The notes beneath the pieces are model-generated. The model made no database searches. It had not been told where the DNA came from and was given only the letters and a program-made list of their open reading frames with translations. Below are positions 1 through 4,056 of a stretch of 5,307 nucleotides of DNA, piece after piece. Numbering within the stretch: the first letter of the stretch is position 1; every line of letters starts with the position of its first letter. Source of the DNA: Methanobacteriota archaeon (GTDB lineage Archaea; Thermoplasmatota; Thermoplasmata; RBG-16-68-12); assembly GCA_005879065.1 (NCBI GenBank), contig VBLU01000167.1, positions 1 to 5,307 on the forward strand, given 5' to 3'. Position numbers and translations under genes: made by a program.

Positions 1-1092
1 GGCCTGCTCGCCGAGGCTTCCCTCGCGGCGATGGACGATGCGGGCCTGGACGGAGTTCGGTTCGACGACGTGTTCGTGGGGAACATGGCCAGCGGGGAGT
101 TCGAGGGCATCTCAGGCCTTGCGAACCTCCTGGTGAGTGAGCTTGGGTTGGAGCCGGCTTCGGCGATGAAAGTGGAGTATACGAGCGGAAGCGGCGGAGC
201 GGCCTTCCGCGCGGGTTGGATCGCGGTGGCCAGCGGCCAGTCCGAGCTCGCTCTTGTGGCTGGGGGGGAAAAGATGACGTCGGCCTCGACGAAGGAGGCG
301 ACGGAGATCATCGCAAGCCTCGCGCATCCATGGGAGAAGGCGCAGGGCGTCACCATGCCCTCCCTCGCGGGATTGCTCGCACGGGCCTACATTGCGAGGT
401 TCGGCGCTACGCGGGAGGCCCTCGCCGCGATTGCGGTAAAGAACCATTCCAACGGCGCCCTCAATCCGAACGCGCAGTTCCAAAGGAGGATCACGATTGA
501 GGACGTCCTGAATTCTCCCGTCATCAGCGATCCCCTCCGGGTCTACGACTTTTGCCCGATTACCGACGGTGCGGCCGCCCTTGTCCTAGCGCCGGTGGAG
601 GCGCAACCTCCCGCCGAAAAGTCGGTCGTTGTCAGTGGCATCGGCGCCGCAACGGATACGCAAACCCTGCAGGAACGCGCGGACGTCCTCCGCATGGCAT
701 CCGTTCGGGTTGCGGGCGAGAGGGCCTATCGCATGGCCGGCATCGGTCCCGAGGACATCGACGTCGCCGAACTCCACGACATGGCGACGATCTTGGAGGT
801 GGTCGAGTCGGAGGAGTTGGGGTTCTTTCCGCCGGGGAAAGGCTGGGACGCGGCGGAACGCGGAATCACGAAGCTCGACGGCCCGTTGCCGATCAACACG
901 AGCGGCGGACTCAAGGCGAAAGGTCACCCGGTGGGAGCGACGGGCGTGGCGCAGATTGCCGAGATTGCGCAGCAACTCCAGGGGCGGTGTGGCCCGAGGC
1001 AGGTCGAGGCCGGGATCGGACTTGCGTGCAACGTCGCCGGTTTCGGCAGCGGCTCAATAGTCACGGTCCTTAGGAGGTCGGATCATGGTTAG
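1..1092 (+). CDS. Thiolase family protein (SCP-x/archaeal acetyl-CoA acetyltransferase type), 5'-truncated by window edge, nucleophile Cys replaced by Ser
   Basis: The reading frame is open from base 1, giving 363 residues. The family is usually about 390 long, so some 25 N-terminal residues lie upstream and the ATG at 31 is probably internal. Visible family motifs are VFVGNMASGEF near the start, LVAGGEKMT, AVKNHSNGALNPNAQF, CPITDGAAALVL, HDMATI (His at 775-777), INTSGGLKAKGHPVGATG (catalytic-type His at 925-927) and ACNVAGFG (Cys at 1027-1029). Where archaeal thiolases have ACASGG, this protein reads TSGSGG, so the acyl-accepting Cys is Ser (AGC, 184-186). Archaeal thiolases of this type condense acetyl-CoA or act in lipid metabolism, commonly with a DUF35 partner and HMG-CoA synthase; a DUF35 gene follows directly here. 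With Ser at the nucleophile position it may be a weak thiolase, or a thiolase-fold lyase like the DUF35-dependent steroid aldolase Ltp2. Family assignment is secure; substrate is unknown. Confidence 0.93.
   Translation, partial: GLLAEASLAAMDDAGLDGVRFDDVFVGNMASGEFEGISGLANLLVSELGLEPASAMKVEYTSGSGGAAFRAGWIAVASGQSELALVAGGEKMTSASTKEATEIIASLAHPWEKAQGVTMPSLAGLLARAYIARFGATREALAAIAVKNHSNGALNPNAQFQRRITIEDVLNSPVISDPLRVYDFCPITDGAAALVLAPVEAQPPAEKSVVVSGIGAATDTQTLQERADVLRMASVRVAGERAYRMAGIGPEDIDVAELHDMATILEVVESEELGFFPPGKGWDAAERGITKLDGPLPINTSGGLKAKGHPVGATGVAQIAEIAQQLQGRCGPRQVEAGIGLACNVAGFGSGSIVTVLRRSDHG
1072..1077 (+). promoter_or_regulatory. Shine-Dalgarno sequence AGGAGG for the DUF35 gene
   Basis: AGGAGG ends seven bases before the ATG at 1085. 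It lies inside the last codons of the thiolase gene and is the only strong Shine-Dalgarno match at a gene start in this window. It fixes the DUF35 start and supports coupled translation of the overlapping pair. Confidence 0.8.
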
Positions 1093-1432
1093 CCTACCCG
1101 CGTACCGTTGCACAGGCTGCGGAACCGTTTCGCAGCCGCGTCGAGCTCGGTGCAGGCAGTGTGGGAGAACCGACGTTGAACAGGTCGAGCTTCGGCGCGG
1201 GAAACTGCTTACCTTCACCCGAGTCACCGCGACAAGGCCGGGCTATCCGAGCCCGATGATCCTATGCCTCGCGGAGTTCGAATACGGAGTCAAGCTTGTG
1301 GCCCAAGTCGACGATGCGTCCCCCGAACTCGAGATGGAGGTCCGGCCGAAAGTGCTCGGGGCGCGTGCAGAAAGGACCGACCAGCCTGCGGATGTCGTCC
1401 TTGTCCGGTCGCCGCCAGCGGGCGACCTCTAA
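1085..1432 (+). CDS. DUF35 zinc-ribbon/OB-fold protein, thiolase partner
   Basis: This 115-residue protein has an N-terminal rubredoxin-like zinc ribbon: C9-x2-C12 and C23-x2-C26, within YRCTGCG and CRQCGR. A short OB-fold follows, roughly residues 38-95 (KLLTFTRVTATRPGYPSPMILCLAEF, then VKLVAQVDD). That order and size match the family called OB-fold domain and Zn-ribbon containing, possible acyl-CoA-binding protein. In archaea such proteins bridge thiolase and HMG-CoA synthase and help channel CoA intermediates; in actinobacteria a DUF35 domain is needed by the thiolase-fold aldolase Ltp2. The start overlaps the thiolase stop by 8 bp and has a strong ribosome-binding site, so the two are almost certainly co-translated and form a complex. 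The last 20 residues are poorly conserved in character, and the gene ends only 13 bp before the tRNA-Thr fragment. Confidence 0.92.
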   Translation: MVSLPAYRCTGCGTVSQPRRARCRQCGRTDVEQVELRRGKLLTFTRVTATRPGYPSPMILCLAEFEYGVKLVAQVDDASPELEMEVRPKVLGARAERTDQPADVVLVRSPPAGDL

Positions 1433-1445
1433 CATAAGCGGATGA

Positions 1446-1516
1446 CGGCGCCTTGGTAAACCGCCGCGGGCGGCCCAAACAGGCGCAGGTCGGGGGTTCA
1501 ATTCCCCCCTGCGGCT
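1446..1516 (+). pseudogene. tRNA-Thr(GGU) 3' half with intron, no 5' half found
   Basis: Removing the intron at 1459-1480 leaves a perfect five-pair anticodon stem (1448-1452 with 1482-1486). Its seven-base loop TTGGTAA has anticodon GGT, with U33 and purine 37. Next come a five-base variable region (1487-1491), a five-pair T arm (1492-1496 with 1504-1508) around loop TTCAATT, the acceptor 3' strand CTGCGGC (1509-1515) and discriminator T1516. U73 is usual for archaeal tRNA-Thr. The matching 5' acceptor would be GCCGCAG, some 26 bases before 1448, followed by a D arm. The bases there do not fit: 1411-1415 reads GCCGC, but it lies inside the DUF35 gene at the wrong distance and no D arm follows. 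No encoded CCA is present. It is best read as a fragment left by integration; a split tRNA gene or an unusual disrupted gene is less likely. Confidence 0.75.
1459..1480 (+). other. 22-nt archaeal tRNA intron at position 37/38 with bulge-helix-bulge
   Basis: The central four-pair helix is TTGG (1453-1456) with CCAA (1475-1478). It is flanked by three-base bulges TAA (1457-1459) and ACA (1479-1481). The outer helix is the anticodon stem. The inner helix is CCGCC (1461-1465) with GGCGG (1469-1473), and A1460 and C1474 are left unpaired. Archaeal splicing endonuclease cuts after the second base of each bulge, which removes exactly 1459-1480 and joins A37 to A38. The spliced sequence equals the second tRNA fragment at 2533-2581 apart from one base in the variable region. 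Confidence 0.8.
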
Positions 1517-1520
1517 TCAT
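1482..1520 (+). repeat. Left direct repeat, uninterrupted 39-bp core
   Basis: This stretch matches 2547-2585 at 38 of 39 bases; the difference is G1489 versus A2554 in the tRNA variable region. It runs from the 3' strand of the anticodon stem to four bases past the discriminator. With the intron removed, the match extends left to C1446. Confidence 0.9.
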
Positions 1521-1559
1521 GGAGGGGCGAGAGCCGCGCAATCACACCAGACCCAAGGG

Positions 1560-2411
1560 CTACATGCCGAGGAGACGAGCGAGTACTGACTCGACGGAAC
1601 CCGCCCCACTCAAGCCATGTTTCGGGAGCCGTTCAGCCTCGTCGCGCGGGACGGCAATCTCGCGAACAATCGAAAAGAGGTCGTCCTCAGACAGCTCCAT
1701 CCGAAACGCTCTACCAGTGTGCTCCTCGATACGTCCGAATCCGGGGATTGGCCACAATCGACGATCCCAAGACGCGTTCCGTCCTATGATTGGCCAACGG
1801 CCTTCGATTAGACCCAAGTCGCCGAAAATCTCGACGAGAATGGCCATGTCAGGTGTCAAAGTCTCGACTTCGGACAGATTCGGAACGACGCTCCGTCGCG
1901 GGCCAAAGAAGTATCCAAGCGTAACGCCGCGGCCGGCTATACGTGCCACGATTCCTACTCCGTACCCCCCGTCCCTCAGCGGCACTGCAAACCAAGTGCC
2001 CTCTTCGTATGGAAGTTTCTTGGGCTTCTTCAACCGACGCCGTGGCGCGGCTTCCTGGCGTACTGCCGGCCTCAGAAGGGACGATCGCAGCACCTCGAGC
2101 ATTCCCTTCCGTGCTTCGACCGCCTCCGTTCCGGTTTCCTCCCATCGCTTAAGGTCGGCACCTTGCTCGATGACCTCGAGCGCCCTCTTCCGGATAGAAT
2201 CCTCCACGGAACCTTGTTCGAGCTGCAGCGAGGCCAAAGCCAGCCAGACTTGCACGCGATCATCCATGTCCTCCAGATAATCGGCGCACTCAGCCAGAAC
2301 GTGTCTTGTCGCCTCCTCAACCGTGGCTCCTCGGTGGATTGCGTCCTCGAACGTCAGTCGGACATCCACTGAGACGTCATTCTCGAAGATCCCGTATCCC
2401 CAAGTTCCCAT
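1560..2411 (-). CDS. DUF4259-Imm26 fusion, putative immunity protein of a polymorphic toxin system
   Basis: This 283-residue protein starts MGTWGYGIFENDVSVD, the hallmark opening of DUF4259 proteins, which fixes the start at 2411. Residues 1-115 form an acidic, mainly helical DUF4259-like domain. A basic linker at about 122-134 (PRRRLKKPKK) leads into an Imm26-like domain (about 135-282) with EGTWFAVPLRDGGYGVGIVAR, LGYFFGP, FGDLGLIEGRWPIIG and a C-terminal KHGLSGAGSVESVLARLLG. Imm26 proteins are predicted to protect bacteria against toxin domains delivered by contact-dependent or secreted systems; I know this by family only, and no toxin is encoded here. There is no signal peptide or membrane segment, so it is cytoplasmic. 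It is the only gene between the two tRNA-Thr fragments and is lower in G+C than its neighbours, which suggests horizontal transfer. No clear Shine-Dalgarno sequence precedes the start. Domain assignments are from recalled motifs. Confidence 0.8.
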   Translation of the reverse strand: MGTWGYGIFENDVSVDVRLTFEDAIHRGATVEEATRHVLAECADYLEDMDDRVQVWLALASLQLEQGSVEDSIRKRALEVIEQGADLKRWEETGTEAVEARKGMLEVLRSSLLRPAVRQEAAPRRRLKKPKKLPYEEGTWFAVPLRDGGYGVGIVARIAGRGVTLGYFFGPRRSVVPNLSEVETLTPDMAILVEIFGDLGLIEGRWPIIGRNASWDRRLWPIPGFGRIEEHTGRAFRMELSEDDLFSIVREIAVPRDEAERLPKHGLSGAGSVESVLARLLGM

Positions 2412-2491
2412 CTCGACTCGAGGGAGTATCTCGGCGTCAACTTATGCTGAATTCGGTTCTCCAAGAACGGCGGATCATAGTAGCTGGGTAG

Positions 2492-2504
2492 CTCGAAAAT
2501 CGAG
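2492..2504. promoter_or_regulatory. Small inverted repeat upstream of the cassette gene
   Basis: CTCGA-AAA-TCGAG is a perfect five-base inverted repeat with a three-base centre, about 80 bases upstream of the minus-strand start at 2411. It could be an operator, or simply chance in a 120-bp spacer. A further CTCGACTCGAG run lies just before the start codon (2412-2422). Function is not shown. Confidence 0.25.
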
Positions 2505-2532
2505 GATTCGACGTTAGACAGCGTCGCCATGC

Positions 2533-2581
2533 CGGCGCCTTGGTAAGGCGCAGATCGGGGGTTCAATTCCCCCCTGCGGCT
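2533..2581 (+). pseudogene. tRNA-Thr(GGU) 3' half, intronless, no 5' half
   Basis: The five-pair anticodon stem GCGCC (2535-2539) with GGCGC (2547-2551) encloses TTGGTAA, anticodon GGT. Variable region AGATC follows at 2552-2556. The T arm is 2557-2561 with 2569-2573, the acceptor 3' strand CTGCGGC is at 2574-2580, and the discriminator is T2581. The preceding bases (2507-2532) show neither GCCGCAG nor a D arm. The sequence equals the spliced form of the copy at 1446-1516 except for A2554 instead of G. It is probably the right-hand attachment-site remnant of the cassette and is unlikely to give a functional tRNA. Confidence 0.78.
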
Positions 2582-2585
2582 TCAT
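2547..2585 (+). repeat. Right direct repeat, 39-bp core
   Basis: This is the partner of 1482-1520, with 38 of 39 bases identical. Identity stops after TTCAT; a 10-bp perfect palindrome, ATGGGCCCAT (2588-2597), begins three bases further on. Confidence 0.9.
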
Positions 2586-2661
2586 TCATGGGCCCATCTA
2601 CGAAGGCTGAAGTACCGGCCTCGAGTTCCGCATTGAACCGAAAGGGAAAGAAGGGAAATCG

Positions 2662-3255
2662 ATGGCTGCGAAGCGGACCCTGGCCGCAACGTTATTCATG
2701 ACCTTGGACGGTGTAGTCGAAGCGCCCGACAAGTGGAGCTTCCCGTTCTGGAGCGACGAAACGGGAAAATTCAAGTCGGACGAGCTCCGCGCCACGGACG
2801 CGCTCCTCCTCGGACGTGTGACGTACGAGGGGTTCGCGGCCGCTTGGCCGGGCCGGAAGGACGAGGAGGGTTTCGCGGACCGGTTCAACAGCATGCCCAA
2901 GTACGTCGCCTCGAAGACGTTGAAGAAGCTCGAGTGGAACAACTCACACCTCATCAAGGGCGACCTGGCGGCGGAAGTCTCGAAGCTCAAACAGCAGCCG
3001 GGCCGCGACGTCGTCATCCACGGGAGTCCGACCCTCATCCGATCGCTCCTGCCGCACGACCTGATCGATGAGTATCGTTTGCTCGTCTACCCGATCGTAC
3101 TCGGCCGCGGAAAGCGTCTCTTCGACGAAGCGAGTCAGGCGAAACTGAAGCTCGCCGAATCGGAGACGTTCAGCAAGGGCGTCGTCAAGCTGGTCTACCG
3201 TCGCAATGACAAGGAGAAAGCGGCCACGAAGGCCGGAGCCTCCGCGCGGAAGTAA
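2662..3255 (+). CDS. Dihydrofolate reductase family protein (RibD C-terminal domain)
   Basis: This 197-residue protein has the RibD-C/DHFR-like NADPH-binding fold. MTLDGVVEAP (13-22) is the usual N-terminal strand and active-site loop. LLGRVTYEGFAAAWPG (49-64) and the Gly-rich VIHGSPTLIRSLLPHDLIDEYRLL (118-141) are typical nucleotide-site segments, and YPIVLGRGKRLF (143-154) is a strong family signature. Proteins of this stand-alone type are common in bacteria and some archaea; few have a known substrate, and pyrimidine or pterin reduction is possible. There is no deaminase domain, so it is not full RibD. Residues 183-197 form a Lys/Ala-rich tail. Upstream is a purine-rich repeat, AAGGGAAAGAAGGGAAA (2642-2658), without a clear Shine-Dalgarno match. 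The gene lies just outside the right tRNA fragment and converges with the ACT-domain gene. Family is confident, function unknown. Confidence 0.9.
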   Translation: MAAKRTLAATLFMTLDGVVEAPDKWSFPFWSDETGKFKSDELRATDALLLGRVTYEGFAAAWPGRKDEEGFADRFNSMPKYVASKTLKKLEWNNSHLIKGDLAAEVSKLKQQPGRDVVIHGSPTLIRSLLPHDLIDEYRLLVYPIVLGRGKRLFDEASQAKLKLAESETFSKGVVKLVYRRNDKEKAATKAGASARK

Positions 3256-3295
3256 GAAACCGACGGGCCCACGACGCAGAAACCTCTTGGTGGTC

Positions 3296-3934
3296 TCACT
3301 GGAGATTCTGGGCCAGGACTTCCATCGCGCGCGTCATGTCCTTGCGCTCAAGGAGAAAAATCGTATCCGTGTACGCCGACATCTCTTCCACGATGTTGAT
3401 GCCTCGGGACGCGAGCGCCCCAGAGAGGAAGGCGAGGAGGCCCGGCGTCTTCTCGATCGTCTCTGGGCTGGTCACATCGATCTCCACGAGGCCCCGCGTC
3501 ACACCGATCAGGTGTTCCGAGCGGAGTTTCTTCGTCACCCGAGGGACCGAATCGTCGTCGACGATGATCACCGTGCCCTGTGACACCTGGATCAGCCGAC
3601 ACACCCGATTCTCGTCCAAGAGTTCCTCGACCACGTCACCGAGTCGTTGAAGGACATCCACGCCCTCGATGACCGTAATCGTCGCCACTTTGGTCCTCGT
3701 TTGGATCCGGCTCCTTTGGAGCATACGGCGGACCGCGTCCTCGCTATACCCTCGGAGCTTTTCCACGGGATACCGGCGACAGGCCGCGAGCACGGCCTCC
3801 TTCTGGCGAATGCCCAGTTCCTTCGAGATCTTCCTCGCCAGGGCGGAGTAGTTGACGATTCCCATCTTCAGAGCGTCCGAGACGCTCGGATGCCCCGCGA
3901 TGTAATCTCGCACCTCTCGCGCAATCGGAGGCAT
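3296..3934 (-). CDS. ACT-domain regulatory protein with N-terminal helical domain
   Basis: This 212-residue protein has three parts. Residues 1-60 are helical and HTH-like (REVRDYIAGHPSVSDALKMGIVNYSALARKISKELG, then EAVLAACRRYP). Residues 80-140 form a first ACT-like unit (TKVATITVIEG, then TVIIVDDDSV). Residues 149-208 form a clear ACT domain (VEIDVTSPETIEKTPGLLAFLSGALASRGINIVEEMSAYTDTIFLLERKD). The GLLAFLSGALASRGINIVEE segment resembles the ligand-binding ACT units of aspartate kinases, but no kinase or other enzyme domain is present. ACT domains bind amino acids and often dimerise, so an amino-acid sensor is likely. The gene is divergent from argG across a 122-bp spacer, which suggests but does not prove a role in arginine-related control. 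No Shine-Dalgarno site precedes the ATG; a TATA-like element about 25 bases upstream fits a leaderless mRNA. Its 3' end converges with the RibD-C gene with 40 bp between. Confidence 0.85.
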   Translation of the reverse strand: MPPIAREVRDYIAGHPSVSDALKMGIVNYSALARKISKELGIRQKEAVLAACRRYPVEKLRGYSEDAVRRMLQRSRIQTRTKVATITVIEGVDVLQRLGDVVEELLDENRVCRLIQVSQGTVIIVDDDSVPRVTKKLRSEHLIGVTRGLVEIDVTSPETIEKTPGLLAFLSGALASRGINIVEEMSAYTDTIFLLERKDMTRAMEVLAQNLQ

Positions 3935-3956
3935 CGGTCACTAAACAACATGTCCG

Positions 3957-3962
3957 ATATTT
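3957..3962 (-). promoter_or_regulatory. TATA-like element for the ACT-domain gene
   Basis: On the minus strand this reads AAATAT, inside TGTCAAATATCGG. Its centre is about 26 bases before the ATG at 3934. This is the archaeal TATA-to-start spacing, and would give a transcript starting at or next to the ATG. Judged by eye from sequence and spacing only. Confidence 0.4.
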
Positions 3963-3980
3963 GACAATTTTGTTCGATAA

Positions 3981-3996
3981 TGACACCATGATGTCA
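3981..3996. promoter_or_regulatory. 16-bp near-palindrome in the divergent ACT/argG promoter region, candidate operator
   Basis: TGACACCATGATGTCA reads the same on both strands except for one symmetric base pair (C3986/A3991), with arms TGACA and TGTCA around CATG. TTGACA at 3961-3966 repeats the half-site. The site lies between the two TATA-like elements, where a repressor or activator could act on both genes. The binding protein is not known; the ACT-domain protein is one candidate. Confidence 0.4.
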
Positions 3997-4001
3997 ATAC
4001 G

Positions 4002-4010
4002 TTCAAATAC
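4002..4010 (+). promoter_or_regulatory. Possible TATA-like element for argG
   Basis: TTCAAATAC is the most A/T-rich candidate in the right position. It predicts transcription start near 4032 and a leader of about 25 bases before the ATG at 4057. It matches the archaeal consensus poorly, so this is tentative. Confidence 0.25.
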
Positions 4011-4056
4011 GCACCCATAACTGTTGCGTGAAAGATTGGTTGGGGCACGATCGCCC

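Larger units (their letters stand above)
1446..2585. mobile_element. Small cassette bounded by direct repeats of a tRNA-Thr 3' half (putative att sites)
   Basis: Two same-strand copies of a tRNA-Thr(GGU) 3' half begin at 1446 and 2533. The matching sequence runs from about tRNA nucleotide 25 through the 3' end and four bases beyond. This is the usual footprint left when a tyrosine-recombinase element integrates into a tRNA gene. Only one gene lies between, the DUF4259-Imm26 protein on the minus strand. Hand count gives 279 G/C in 480 bases over 1561-2040 (58%) and 60 of 120 over 2401-2520 (50%), against 79 of 120 for two sampled lines of argG (66%), in keeping with foreign origin. No integrase or replication gene fits in the space. 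It is therefore a relic, a non-autonomous element, or one interval of a larger tandem array whose intact tRNA lies outside the window. The repeats are seen directly; mobility is inferred. Confidence 0.6.

Noticed and set aside
1411..1447. Possible 5' half of the tRNA starting GCCGC at 1411
   Set aside because: Only five of seven acceptor bases pair, the distance to the anticodon stem is 37 instead of about 26 bases, no D arm or GG of the D loop is seen, and the first part is the coding end of the DUF35 gene.
1290..1541. Minus-strand open frame containing GGIEPPT, and a similar one at 1262-1501
   Set aside because: GGIEPPT-like peptides are a well-known artefact of reading a tRNA T arm in antisense. 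The frame crosses the tRNA-Thr fragment and the DUF35 gene and resembles no protein family.
1517..1600. Permuted tRNA, with the 5' half after the 3' half
   Set aside because: Bases after the discriminator contain GCCGCGC (1533-1539), but no D arm or anticodon stem partner follows, so a permuted gene is not supported.
1453..2280. 275-codon plus-strand frame opposite the Imm26 gene
   Set aside because: It starts inside the tRNA fragment, is Ser/Arg/Pro-rich with low-complexity character, and is antisense to a protein with clear domain motifs.
2354..2566. 70-codon minus-strand frame covering the spacer and the right tRNA fragment
   Set aside because: It overlaps the well-supported start of the DUF4259-Imm26 gene in another frame and includes antisense tRNA sequence. 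No family features are visible.
4024..4056. Upstream TTG start for argG adding 11 residues
   Set aside because: ArgG proteins normally begin a few residues before the PP-loop strand, which matches ATG 4057. The extra segment has no family similarity and lies in the promoter spacer.
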